From the NCBI RefSeq assembly GCF_009739905.1, contig NZ_CP034279.1:5580001-5644000 (forward strand): a stretch of DNA of 64,000 nucleotides, read 5' to 3'. Positions within the stretch are counted from its first letter, which is position 1. Each line of letters begins with the position of its first letter. The notes under the pieces are model-generated. The model was not told the origin of the DNA, did not search any database, and saw only the letters and a program-made list of their open reading frames with translations. A program made the position numbers and the translations under genes. The DNA is from Streptomyces ficellus. GTDB taxonomy: Bacteria; Actinomycetota; Actinomycetes; Streptomycetales; Streptomycetaceae. Below are positions 27,889-36,612 of the stretch, in pieces.

Positions 27889-29346
27889 ATGGGACCGGTG
27901 TGCACGACCAGGCAGGGTGAGGTACGCGGGAGGGAGTCGGCCGACGGGATCGCGTCCTTCCTCGGCATCCCGTACGCCGCCCCGCCCTTCGGGCCCCTCC
28001 GGTTCCGGTCACCGGCGCCACCGCGCGCGTGGAGCGGGACGCGGGACGCGACCGCCCACGGCCCCACCCCGCCGAAGGCGCCCTACGCCCCGCCCTTCGA
28101 CACCCTGATCCCCGAGTCGACGATCCCGGGCGAGGACTGCCTCAACCTCAACGTGTGGACGCCCTCGCCAGGTCCCGGCGCCCGTCTGCCGGTGATGGTG
28201 TGGCTGTACGGCGGGGCCTTCGCCAACGGGGCGGCGTCCTCGTCCGCGTACGACGGGAGTGCCTTCGCGCGGGACGGCGTCGTGTTCGTCTCGCTCAACT
28301 ACCGCGTCGGCACGGACGGGTTCCTGCACCTGGACGGCGCGCCGGACAACCGGGGCCTGCTCGACCAGATCGCGGCGCTGGAATGGGTGCGCGACAACAT
28401 CGCGGCCTTCGGTGGCGACCCCGACCGGGTGACCCTCTTCGGCGAGTCCGCGGGCGCCCTGAGCATCGGCGTCCTGCTCGGCGAGGCGCGGGCGCGCGGC
28501 CTGTTCCACCGGGCGATCCTCCAGAGCGGGGCCGCGCACCATTTCCTCCGCCCCGAGTCCGCTCGCCGCATCAGCGCCCACCTGGCCGGGCAGCTGGCGG
28601 TCGAACCGACGGCGGAGGCCTTCGCCGCCGTTCCGCTCGACCGGCTCCTCGCCGCCCAGGGGGAGCTGCGCGGCGAGATCGCTGCCCGCCCGGACCCGGC
28701 CCTGTGGGGCGAGGCGGCGCTCAACGCCATGCCCTTCGAACCGGTGACCGACGGCCTGCGCCTGCCGGGGCCCGACTGCGGCGTGGACCTGCTGGTGGGC
28801 AGCAACCGCGAAGAGTACCGGCTCTTCCTCGTCCCCACCGAACGGCTGCACCTCCTGCCGGAGGCCAAGCTCCGTATCACCGCGGAGGCGTACGGCCTCG
28901 ACCCGGACAAGGCCCTCCCCGTCTACCGGGACGCCCGCCCGGGTGCCGTGCCGGGAGAGATCTTCGACGCGCTGGTGACGGACTGGTTCTACCGGATCCC
29001 GGCCGTCCGGCTGGCCGAGTCGGTGCCGGGGTCGTACATGTACGAGTTCGCCCGGCGGTCCTCGGCCTTCGGCGGGCGGCTCGGCGCCTGCCACGCCGGT
29101 GAGCTGGCCTACGTCTTCGACCGGCTCGGCGACCCGGTGTACGCACCGATGATCGGTGAGGACCCGGCGCGGGATGTGGCGGACGCGATGCACGGGGCGT
29201 GGGTGGCGTTCGCGACGACCGGTGACCCGGGCTGGCCCGCGTACGACCGGCGGAGCCGCGCAACAATGATCTTCGACGACGTCGCGCCGGGTGTGGTGGA
29301 GGACCTGCGCGGGGCCGAGCGCGCCCTGTGGGAAGGCATCCGCTGA
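27889..29346 (+). CDS. Type B carboxylesterase
   Basis: A 485-residue alpha/beta-hydrolase of the carboxylesterase/cholinesterase family. Catalytic Ser187 lies in GESAG, the oxyanion motif is VWLYGGAF, the acid is likely Glu in GSNREEYRLF, and the His is in GACHAGELAYVF. EDCLNLNVW is the second family signature. No signal peptide is seen, so it is probably cytoplasmic and hydrolyses short-chain esters such as p-nitrobenzyl esters. GAAGGAGG precedes the ATG by eight bases. The upstream open frame continues but has no better start. Confidence 0.9.
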   Translation: MGPVCTTRQGEVRGRESADGIASFLGIPYAAPPFGPLRFRSPAPPRAWSGTRDATAHGPTPPKAPYAPPFDTLIPESTIPGEDCLNLNVWTPSPGPGARLPVMVWLYGGAFANGAASSSAYDGSAFARDGVVFVSLNYRVGTDGFLHLDGAPDNRGLLDQIAALEWVRDNIAAFGGDPDRVTLFGESAGALSIGVLLGEARARGLFHRAILQSGAAHHFLRPESARRISAHLAGQLAVEPTAEAFAAVPLDRLLAAQGELRGEIAARPDPALWGEAALNAMPFEPVTDGLRLPGPDCGVDLLVGSNREEYRLFLVPTERLHLLPEAKLRITAEAYGLDPDKALPVYRDARPGAVPGEIFDALVTDWFYRIPAVRLAESVPGSYMYEFARRSSAFGGRLGACHAGELAYVFDRLGDPVYAPMIGEDPARDVADAMHGAWVAFATTGDPGWPAYDRRSRATMIFDDVAPGVVEDLRGAERALWEGIR

Positions 29347-29394
29347 GCCGGCCGGCGCCCCGTGGGAGGCCGTCCGCGAGGCGGCAGGAGCCGA

Positions 29395-29417
29395 TTGTCA
29401 GACCCCCGCCGTAAGGT
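29395..29417 (+). promoter_or_regulatory. PafBC-type DNA-damage promoter of the snf2-swim operon
   Basis: TTGTCAGAC (29395-29403), eight bases, TAAGGT (29412-29417). Unlike polA, ogt and uvrB, a leader of about 40 nt with the RBS GGGGAGG follows before the ATG at 29461. Confidence 0.7.
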
Positions 29418-29460
29418 CGTAGATCGATGGAGCGACCAGCGTGAGGGGAGGTGACCGGCC

Positions 29461-32442
29461 ATGGAGCAGCGCCCGCTGCACACCTGCGCCGCCGTCTTCC
29501 TCCCCGCCGCGCTGCCGCGCGAGGGACGTGTCGCCTTCTGGTCCCCCGACGCCCGCCCGTTGCCCCCGGGACCGCCGCGGCCGGCCGGCCGGGAGTCCGG
29601 CCGGGGCGGCCCCGGAGGTGACGGGTCCGGCGGCGGTGGCGGCTCCGGTGATGACGGCTTCGGCGGTGTTGGCCGCCTGAATGGTGCCGGCGTCGACCCT
29701 GGTGGCGGCCCCGGTGGCGGCCCCGGTGGTGAGGGCTCCGGTCGTGACGGCTCGGGTGGCGAGACGATCACCGTGGTGCGGGCGCACGGCGCGGGCGTGC
29801 GCAGCCGTGCCGTCCCGGCGGTGGTGCTCCCCGTCGCCGACGCCCTGCCCGTGCTGGTCGCCGCCCGACACGACCCGGCCGCGCACCCGGCGGCCGCCTG
29901 CTGGGGCGCCGCCGCGCTGCACGCCCTGCACCTCGCCGGTCGCGGCCGGCTGCTGCCCGGGCTCACCACCGACGACCTGGACGCCTGGCGGGCCGGCCCG
30001 CTGGACGCCGACGACATCGCCCACCTCCGGGCCGTCGCGGCGGCGATGCCGTCCGAAGCACACGCCGTTCCCGTCCCCGGCTCGCGCCCGCTCCGGCTGC
30101 CCGAGCCGGAGGCCCTCGTGCGGACGTTCCTGGACGCGGTCGCCGACACACTGCCCCGTACCCCGGCCGCCGCGTACGCCGCCGGGGCGCCGTTCGCGGC
30201 CCGCACCCCGCAGCGCCTGCCCCACGCGCGTGCCTGGGCCGCCGAGGCGGCGGCGGGCATGGACGCCGGCGTACGGGTCTCGCTGCGCCTGGACCTGTCC
30301 GGGTACGAGCTGTTCGACACCACCCACGAGGGCGGCGACGAACGGCGGGCCGCCGCCGCCCTGGTCCAGGTCCACAGCCTCGCCGACCCCACCCTGGTCG
30401 TCGACGCGGCGGCGCTCTGGGCGGGGGAGGGAGCCGACCACTTCGGCCCGCGCGCCCGGATCGACGCGGTACTGGCACTGCGGCGCGCTGCCCGCGTCTG
30501 GCCGCCACTCGCCCGCCTGCTGGAACGGGAGATCCCCGACGTCCTGCCGCTGGGCGAGGACGAGCTGTACGAACTGCTGGGACCCGCCGCCGCCCGGCTC
30601 GGCGCGGCCGGTGTGACCGTGCACTGGCCCAGGGAGCTGGCCCGGTCGCTCACCGCCGCCGCGGTGGTCCGGCCCGCGCCAGGTTCGGCCACCGACGGCA
30701 CGGCGTTCTTCGACAGCGCGGAACTGCTGCGGTTCAATTGGCAGCTGGCCCTGGACGGCGATCCGCTGACCGAGCGGGAGATGGACGCCCTCGCCGAGGC
30801 GCACCGCCCCGTCGTGCGCCTGCGCGACCAGTGGGTGGTCGTCGACCCCGCGCTCGTCCGCAAGGCGCGCAAGCGGGAGCTGGGCCTGCTGGAGCCGGTC
30901 GACGCGCTGGCCGTGGCGCTCGGCGGGACCGCCGAGGTGGACGGCGAGACGGTCGAGGCCGTCCCCGCCGGGGCGCTCGCGGTGCTGCGCGACCGGCTGA
31001 TGACGGGCCCTGGCCGCGTCGACCCGCCACCGGGCCTCGACGCCACGCTGCGCGACTACCAACTGCGCGGTCTGGCCTGGCTCGACCTGATGACGTCGCT
31101 GGGCCTCGGCGGCTGCCTCGCCGACGACATGGGCCTCGGCAAGACCGTCACCCTCATCGCCCTCCACCTGCGCCGCGCGCACCGGGCACCCACCCTCGTC
31201 GTCTGCCCCGCCTCCCTGCTGGGCAACTGGCAGCGGGAGATCACCCGGTTCGCCCCCGGTGTGCCCGTGCGCCGGTTCCACGGCACCGACCGCACCCTGG
31301 ACGGCACCGGCGGAGGCTTCGTCCTCACCACGTACGGCACGATGCGCACCAGCGCGGAGCAACTGGCCGCCCACGAGTGGGGGATGGTCGTCGCCGACGA
31401 GGCCCAGCACGTCAAGAACCCGTTCTCCGCCACCGCCAAGGCACTGCGCACCGTCCCCGCCCCCGCGCGCGTGGCCCTCACCGGCACGCCCGTCGAGAAC
31501 AACCTCTCCGAGCTGTGGGCGCTGCTCGACTGGACCACCCCCGGGCTCCTCGGCCCCCTCAAGGCGTTCCGCTCCCGGCACGCGCGCGCCGTGGAGAACG
31601 CCGAGCAGATCGAGAACGACGAGGCGGTCGATCGTCTCGCCCGGCTCGTCCGCCCCTTCCTCCTGCGCCGCAAGAAGTCGGACCCGGGCATCGTGCCCGA
31701 GCTGCCGCCCAAGACGGAGTCCGACCATCCCGTCCCCCTCACCCGGGAACAGGCCTCCCTCTACGAGGCGGTGGTGCGCGAGACGATGGCGCAGATCGAG
31801 GGCGCGGAGGGCATCGCGCGCCGTGGGCTCGTCATGAAGCTGCTGACGTCCCTGAAGCAGATCTGCAACCACCCGGCCCAGTACCTCAAGGAGGAGCCCG
31901 CCCGGCTGGCCGGCCGTTCCGGGAAGCTCGCCCTCCTCGACGAACTGCTCGACACGGTCATCGCCGAGGACGGCTCCGTGCTGGTCTTCACCCAGTACGT
32001 GACCATGGCCCGGCTCCTCACCGCGCACCTGGCGGCCCGAGCGGTGCCGGCCCAACTGCTGCACGGGGGGACGCCGGTGGCGGAGCGGGAGCGCATGGTG
32101 GACCGCTTCCAGTCTGGCGAGGTGCCCGTGTTCGTGCTGTCCCTCAAGGCTGCCGGCACCGGCCTCAACCTCACCCGCGCCGGGCACGTGGTCCACTACG
32201 ACCGCTGGTGGAACCCTGCGGTCGAGGAGCAGGCCACCGACCGGGCGTACCGCATCGGCCAGACCCAGCCCGTCCAGGTCCACCGGCTGATCGCCGAAGG
32301 GACTGTGGAGGACCGCATCGCGGAGATGCTGCTGGCCAAACGCGCCCTGGCGGACGCGGTTCTGGGCTCCGGCGAGGCGGCGCTCACCGAGCTGACCGAC
32401 CGCGAGCTGGCCGACCTCGTCTCGCTGAGGAGGCAGCCATGA
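29461..32442 (+). CDS. SNF2-family DNA-dependent ATPase/helicase
   Basis: A 993-residue Swi2/Snf2 protein. The N-terminal 500 residues are a bacterial SNF2 N-domain with a Gly-rich, low-complexity insert (about residues 45-105). The ATPase core has DDMGLGKT (Lys561), the DEAQ box at 646-649, and the C-terminal helicase half with VFTQYVTM, SLKAAGTGLNLT and DRAYRIGQ. It would remodel DNA-protein complexes during repair or restart. It overlaps the next gene by four bases (ATGA), and the damage-type promoter supports a DNA-repair role. Confidence 0.92.
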   Translation: MEQRPLHTCAAVFLPAALPREGRVAFWSPDARPLPPGPPRPAGRESGRGGPGGDGSGGGGGSGDDGFGGVGRLNGAGVDPGGGPGGGPGGEGSGRDGSGGETITVVRAHGAGVRSRAVPAVVLPVADALPVLVAARHDPAAHPAAACWGAAALHALHLAGRGRLLPGLTTDDLDAWRAGPLDADDIAHLRAVAAAMPSEAHAVPVPGSRPLRLPEPEALVRTFLDAVADTLPRTPAAAYAAGAPFAARTPQRLPHARAWAAEAAAGMDAGVRVSLRLDLSGYELFDTTHEGGDERRAAAALVQVHSLADPTLVVDAAALWAGEGADHFGPRARIDAVLALRRAARVWPPLARLLEREIPDVLPLGEDELYELLGPAAARLGAAGVTVHWPRELARSLTAAAVVRPAPGSATDGTAFFDSAELLRFNWQLALDGDPLTEREMDALAEAHRPVVRLRDQWVVVDPALVRKARKRELGLLEPVDALAVALGGTAEVDGETVEAVPAGALAVLRDRLMTGPGRVDPPPGLDATLRDYQLRGLAWLDLMTSLGLGGCLADDMGLGKTVTLIALHLRRAHRAPTLVVCPASLLGNWQREITRFAPGVPVRRFHGTDRTLDGTGGGFVLTTYGTMRTSAEQLAAHEWGMVVADEAQHVKNPFSATAKALRTVPAPARVALTGTPVENNLSELWALLDWTTPGLLGPLKAFRSRHARAVENAEQIENDEAVDRLARLVRPFLLRRKKSDPGIVPELPPKTESDHPVPLTREQASLYEAVVRETMAQIEGAEGIARRGLVMKLLTSLKQICNHPAQYLKEEPARLAGRSGKLALLDELLDTVIAEDGSVLVFTQYVTMARLLTAHLAARAVPAQLLHGGTPVAERERMVDRFQSGEVPVFVLSLKAAGTGLNLTRAGHVVHYDRWWNPAVEEQATDRAYRIGQTQPVQVHRLIAEGTVEDRIAEMLLAKRALADAVLGSGEAALTELTDRELADLVSLRRQP

Positions 32443-33818
32443 CCCCGCACCGCCCCGGTTCCGGGCAGGAGCGCGGCTCCGGTCCCGGTTCCGGCTTCAG
32501 GTTCGGGCAGCCCGCCTCGCGCCCCGGCTCGGGCCCCGGCCCCGGCTCCGGGTCCCCGCCCGGCTCGGGGCGCGGCGCCCGGCGCACCCCGCTGCACGAC
32601 GACCGTCGCCGCACCTTTCCCCAGCTGGCGCCCGCCCAGGGGGCCGACGGGAAGTTCGCGGCCACCTGGTGGGGCAACGCCTGGGTGGACGCCCTGGAGG
32701 ACACCGCCCTGGACCCGGCCCGCCTGGCACGCGGGCGGGCGTACGCGTCCACCGGACACGTCGACGCGATCACGGTGACACCGGGCCGGGTCGTCGCCTA
32801 CGTCCACGGCAGCCGCCCCCGCCCGTACCGCACGGAGATCCGGCTGCGGGTCCTCGGCGACGGCGACTGGGAGCGTTTCCTGGACGCGGCGGCCGCCCGT
32901 CCCGAACACATCGCCGCCCTCCTCGACAAGGACGTGCCGCACGCCCTGGCCGCCGTGGTCGACCTGCTGCCCGGCCCCGGAGACCTGATCCCCGACTGCT
33001 CCTGCCCCGACCACGGTTACCCCTGCAAGCACGCGGCCGCGCTCTGCTACCAGGCGGCGCGGCTCCTCGACGAGGACCCGTTCGTGCTGTTCCTGATGCG
33101 CGGTCGCGGCGAACAGGAGATCCTCGCGGCACTCAGCCACCGCAACGCCGCCCACGAGGCGGCCGAGACCACCGCCGCGCCCCCGCCCATGCCCAGCGTG
33201 CTCGCCCGCGTGGCCCTCGCCTTCCCGCCCGCCGCCGCGCTGCCGCCTCCGCTGCCCGTGCCGGACCGGCCCGGCCGCCCGCCCCTGTACCCCGAGGACC
33301 CGTACGCCCCGGACCCGTTGGCCCTGGAGATGCTGGCCACCGAGGCCGCGACCCGCGCGCACACCTTCCTGACCACCGGGCAGGACCCCGTCGCCGCCCT
33401 CAGCCCCTGGCAGGACGCCGTCCGTCTCGCCGCCGCGCACCCGGGCTCCGGGCTCACCGCCTCCTCTCGCGCCCTCTACCGCGACCTCGCCGCCGCCCTC
33501 GACCGCACCCCATCGGACCTGGCCCGCGCCGTCGCGGCATGGCGCCAGGGCGGACCGGCCGGGCTCGCCGTCCTGGAGGAGCCCTGGGACCCGCCCGCCG
33601 GACCGTTCGACCGGGCCCGCCCCTCGCTGATCGCCGCCGACCTCCCGCACTTCCGCCCCTGGCGCAACCGCCTCTCCACCCGCTCGCTGCAACTGCGTTA
33701 CGGCCGCGACGGCCTCTGGTACGGGTACGAGTCGGACCCCGACCGCGAGGACTGGTGGCCGCGCGGCACCCCCGACGCGGACCCGGTCGGCGCGCTGACC
33801 GACCTGCTGGAGCGCTGA
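32439..33818 (+). CDS. SWIM zinc-finger protein partner of SNF2 ATPase
   Basis: A 459-residue protein with a Gly/Pro/Ser-rich start (about 1-50) and a conserved TWWGNAWVDALE region. A SWIM zinc finger CxCx6CxH follows, made by Cys187, Cys189, Cys196 and His198. The C-terminal half (about 270-459) lacks known motifs but is shared by SNF2-linked SWIM proteins. SWIM domains bind DNA or proteins. Start ATG 32439 overlaps the SNF2 stop, so the two are translationally coupled and probably act as one complex. Confidence 0.88.
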   Translation: MTPHRPGSGQERGSGPGSGFRFGQPASRPGSGPGPGSGSPPGSGRGARRTPLHDDRRRTFPQLAPAQGADGKFAATWWGNAWVDALEDTALDPARLARGRAYASTGHVDAITVTPGRVVAYVHGSRPRPYRTEIRLRVLGDGDWERFLDAAAARPEHIAALLDKDVPHALAAVVDLLPGPGDLIPDCSCPDHGYPCKHAAALCYQAARLLDEDPFVLFLMRGRGEQEILAALSHRNAAHEAAETTAAPPPMPSVLARVALAFPPAAALPPPLPVPDRPGRPPLYPEDPYAPDPLALEMLATEAATRAHTFLTTGQDPVAALSPWQDAVRLAAAHPGSGLTASSRALYRDLAAALDRTPSDLARAVAAWRQGGPAGLAVLEEPWDPPAGPFDRARPSLIAADLPHFRPWRNRLSTRSLQLRYGRDGLWYGYESDPDREDWWPRGTPDADPVGALTDLLER

Positions 33819-33945
33819 CGCCCGGCGCCCCGCGACCGTCGGCCGCCCCAGCGTGCGGTCCGCGACCGGGGCGATCGGGGGCACCGCGTAAAGATTGTGA
33901 GGGTTCGAATGAATCGCCACTCGATGGGGTGAATGGCGGATGCGT

Positions 33946-33974
33946 CATAACCCAGCGTGGTTGTAGGGCGTTAA
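33946..33974 (+). promoter_or_regulatory. Candidate BldN-type promoter of the chaplin gene
   Basis: CATAAC (33946-33951), 17 bases, CGTTAA (33969-33974) resemble the sigma-BldN pattern CGTAAC-N16-CGTTGA known before bldM and chaplin genes. The spacer is one base longer than the best-studied site. The region is unusually AT-rich for this genome. Confidence 0.45.
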
Positions 33975-34022
33975 TTCCGGTGCGGGCGGGTGCCCGTGAC
34001 ATTCTCCGGAAGGCAGGAAGCC

Positions 34023-34787
34023 ATGAGGCACACTCGCCGAAATGGTCTGGTCACCCTGATGGCCACCGGTGGCGCGCTCGTTCTCTCGGCGGGTTATGCG
34101 CACGCCGACTCCGACGCGGCCGGCGCCGCGGTCGAGTCGCCGGGGCTCATCTCCGGCAACGCCGTGCAGTTGCCGGTGGACGTCCCCGTCAACGTGTGCG
34201 GGAACACCGTCAATGTGGTCGGGCTGCTCAACCCCGCGGCCGGCAACACGTGCCAGAACAAGGGCGGCGGACACCAGCACAAGGACCGCCCCGGCACGTC
34301 GCACGGCGGCCACGCCGGCAGCGGCGGAAGCGCCAATGGCAGCGGGAGTTCCCACGGTGGCGGGGGCTCGGCGGACGGTGCAGCGGTGAAGTCCCCCGGA
34401 GTGATCTCCGGCAACGGCATCCAGCTCCCCGTCGACCTGCCGGTCAACATCAGCGGGAACTCGGTGGGTGTGGTCGGGATCCTCAACCCCGCCTTCGGCA
34501 ACGCGTCCAGCAACGGAGGCAGCAAGCCGCCGGTGACCCCGACGAAGCCGACCAAGCCGGTGAAGCCCGCCGAGCCGGTCGCGCCGCCGGAGCACGACGA
34601 GCCCGTCCCGGTGCCCGCGCCGGCCGACCAGGCTCCCGCGCCGGAGCCGCAGACCAGCTCGACGTCCCTGGCCGAGACCGGTGCCGGTGCCGGCCTGATC
34701 GGCGTCGGCGCCCCGGCGGCCCTGGGCCTGATGCTCGGCGGCGGCCTGCTCTACCGCCGCTTCCGCCCCGCGGCCGACCGCACCTGA
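34023..34787 (+). CDS. Long chaplin with sortase signal, second domain lacking cysteines
   Basis: A 254-residue exported surface protein: signal peptide (1-28), chaplin domain 1 (about 38-79, Cys59 and Cys77), Gly/Ser/His linker, chaplin domain 2 (about 123-164), Pro/Lys-rich wall-spanning region, sortase motif LAETG (216-220), hydrophobic helix and basic tail. Long chaplins are anchored to peptidoglycan and help aerial hyphae become hydrophobic. In domain 2 the positions of the two conserved cysteines are Ser144 and Ser162, so no disulphide can form there. RBS AGGAAG precedes ATG 34023. It stands alone, with no chaplin or sortase gene adjacent. Confidence 0.9.
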   Translation: MRHTRRNGLVTLMATGGALVLSAGYAHADSDAAGAAVESPGLISGNAVQLPVDVPVNVCGNTVNVVGLLNPAAGNTCQNKGGGHQHKDRPGTSHGGHAGSGGSANGSGSSHGGGGSADGAAVKSPGVISGNGIQLPVDLPVNISGNSVGVVGILNPAFGNASSNGGSKPPVTPTKPTKPVKPAEPVAPPEHDEPVPVPAPADQAPAPEPQTSSTSLAETGAGAGLIGVGAPAALGLMLGGGLLYRRFRPAADRT

Positions 34788-34832
34788 ACGCCAGGCGCAC
34801 CTGAACGCCAGGCGCACGTGAACGACGGGCGC
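34782..34832 (+). repeat. 17-bp tandem repeat (three copies) spanning the chaplin stop codon
   Basis: ACCTGAACGCCAGGCGC occurs at 34782-34798 and 34799-34815 without change. A third copy at 34816-34832 has two changes. The TGA stop of the chaplin gene lies in the first copy. Confidence 0.9.
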
Positions 34833-34951
34833 GCCGGGACCACGGGCGCACCTGCACCACGGGCGCGCCCATGGAGGACCGGCCGTGCCTGAACGGCCGG
34901 CGCCCCGGGCCGGCGCCGTCGGCCCGCGCGCCGGGCCCGGCCGGTCGTACG

Positions 34952-35653
34952 TCACCGCCGCCAGGCGGACAGCACCGAATCGATGACCGGTGCCACGCGG
35001 TCACGCGCCTGGCGGCGGGGGACACCGCGCATCAACAGGGCGTCGTACTCGGTGTCCAGGTGCCGCACCGACGCCCGCACCGCGGCGCTGACCGCGGTCT
35101 CGTCCAGCGCCCGCCCCGCCGCCGAGCGGCCCACCCGGCCACTGCCGCGCTCCCCGGCGTGGGCCGCGATCCCGGCGGCCCGCTCCGGCGGGCAGCCGGG
35201 GAACAGACGCAGGATCTCGGCGGTCAGCGCGTCCCGGAACCGCACGTCCTCGGCCGCCCGGCGCACCGCGTCCCTGGCCCGGCGGCGCGCCCGCGCCTCC
35301 GCGTCCGCCAGACAGGCCGCTTCGGCCCGTACGAGAGCGGCCTCCTCCACGAGGATGCCCTGGCGTTCGTACCGGGTACGGCGCCGGTTGTGGCGTACGA
35401 CCACCGCCCACAGGGCGCTCGCCTCCCGGGCCCGGCGGGTGAGCGCCGCCTCGCCGCGCGGCAGGTAGACCAGGTGGCCGAGATCGGCGCAGTCCAGGCA
35501 CAGCGGCGCGTTGAACTCCATGACCAGCCGGGGGAGGGGCCCGCCGCGGCACTCCGCGCAGTGGCGGCGCCGCAGCGGCTCGACCACCACGAGCGGGGCG
35601 GGTGGGCTGCGCCGCTCGGCGGCCCTCGTCCGGTGCGTCGCCGCGGCCTCCAT
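34952..35653 (-). CDS. DUF2293 domain protein
   Basis: A 233-residue protein. The N-terminal half has a zinc-ribbon-like CAECRGGPLPRLVMEFNAPLCLDC (Cys pairs about residues 32-35 and 51-54). The C-terminal half is DUF2293 (AEILRLFPGCPPERAAGIAAHAGERGSGRVGR...LDETAVSAAVRASVRHLDTEYDALL). Function is unknown. ATG 35653 has AGGAG about nine bases upstream; a GTG one codon earlier is equally possible. It is divergent from the 245-aa protein gene, and the two starts are 58 bases apart in an AT-richer promoter region. Confidence 0.8.
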   Translation of the reverse strand: MEAAATHRTRAAERRSPPAPLVVVEPLRRRHCAECRGGPLPRLVMEFNAPLCLDCADLGHLVYLPRGEAALTRRAREASALWAVVVRHNRRRTRYERQGILVEEAALVRAEAACLADAEARARRRARDAVRRAAEDVRFRDALTAEILRLFPGCPPERAAGIAAHAGERGSGRVGRSAAGRALDETAVSAAVRASVRHLDTEYDALLMRGVPRRQARDRVAPVIDSVLSAWRR

Positions 35654-35711
35654 CACTCCGTACTCCTAAAATCATTCGATTCGGGTACGCCGGTGATGAT
35701 GTGATTCCCCC

Positions 35712-36449
35712 GTGGCAACGACAAGACTCAATCAGATCATCGCCGTTGAGAAGGGCGTCAAGGCGAAGGCGCAGGCGGACCTGGCCTCCGCGCACCACGG
35801 GCTGCAGAAGCCCGCGCTGCTCGCCGGCATCTCGCGGACGTACCAGGCGAAGGACGAGGAGGGTGAGCAGCTGCCGCCCGAGTCCACCCTGGTGCAGGTC
35901 AAGGCCGAGGACGTGCTGCGCGACACGGCGAAGTCGCTGACGAGGCTCTTCGACGTCACCGCCACCAAGGACTGGGCGAACTGCACGGCACGCGCGGACG
36001 TCACCGTCGACGGGCGCGTCCTGGTGAGCCAGGCCCCGGTCGCGTACCTCCTCTTCCTGGAGAAGCAGCTGACGGACATCGCCGGCTTCGTGCGCAAGCT
36101 CCCGGTGCTGGACGCGGCCGAGTCCTGGAGTCAGGACCCGTCGACCGACGCGTGGAAGACCGAGCCGGTCCGGACGGTGCGGACGAAGAAGGTGCCCCGC
36201 AACCATGTGAAGGCGGAGGCGACCGACAAGCACCCGGCGCAGGTCGAGGTGTATTACGAGGACATTCCGGTCGGTTACTGGACGACCGTCAAGTTCTCCG
36301 GCGCGCTGCCCGCGCGGCGCGTCAACGAGTTGCTGGAGCGGGTGGACAAGCTCCAGCAGGCGGTGAAGTTCGCCCGCGAGGAGGCGAACAGCGCGGAGAT
36401 CACCGACGAGCGCGTCGGTGACGCCGTGTTCGGCTACCTGTTCGGGTAG
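35712..36449 (+). CDS. Unassigned 245-aa protein next to the permuted tRNA-like RNA
   Basis: The sequence starts MATTRLNQIIAVEKGVKAKA. It has a charged helical N-terminus (1-50), a central part KAEDVLRDTAKSLTRLFDVTATKDWANCTARADVTVDGRVL, a conserved-looking PVAYLLFLEKQLTDIAGFVRKLPVLD, then a basic TVRTKKVPRNHVKAEATDKHPAQVEVYYEDIPVGYW and a C-terminal helix pair. There is no signal peptide, membrane segment or catalytic motif I can name. I have an impression of similar proteins in distant phyla, which would suggest horizontal spread, but cannot test it. The start GTG lacks a good RBS. The RNA at 36613-36748 lies immediately downstream on the same strand, so an RNA-binding role is a fair hypothesis. 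Confidence 0.75.
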   Translation: MATTRLNQIIAVEKGVKAKAQADLASAHHGLQKPALLAGISRTYQAKDEEGEQLPPESTLVQVKAEDVLRDTAKSLTRLFDVTATKDWANCTARADVTVDGRVLVSQAPVAYLLFLEKQLTDIAGFVRKLPVLDAAESWSQDPSTDAWKTEPVRTVRTKKVPRNHVKAEATDKHPAQVEVYYEDIPVGYWTTVKFSGALPARRVNELLERVDKLQQAVKFAREEANSAEITDERVGDAVFGYLFG

Positions 36450-36474
36450 CCTGCGGAGATCCACCACACAGACT

Positions 36475-36503
36475 CCCCGGCCGTACGCACCGTAGGGCCG
36501 GGG
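36475..36503 (+). terminator. Stable hairpin after the 245-aa protein gene
   Basis: CCCCGGCC (36475-36482) pairs with GGCCGGGG (36496-36503). Inside, TACG pairs with CGTA around a CAC triloop, with one G-G mismatch between the two stems. It is either a terminator lacking a T-tract or part of the leader of the downstream RNA. Confidence 0.5.
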
Positions 36504-36612
36504 TGCGCGAGGAGCGCGAAGCTGAAGCTGAAGTTCGTCGTGATGAAGCGGTTCCGGTAAGGCACCGCGCTCAATCTCAGACTATTGCTCCAGACTCAGC
36601 ATGCGCCGCCGA

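Noticed and set aside
33899..33920. GGTTCGAAT resembling a tRNA T-loop
   Set aside because: The flanking bases do not form a T-stem and no D-arm or acceptor is nearby.
36522..36560. 12-codon frame starting with CTG after GGAG, ending TAA, upstream of the tRNA-like RNA
   Set aside because: There is no standard start codon and no supporting conservation; coding is not supportable from sequence alone.
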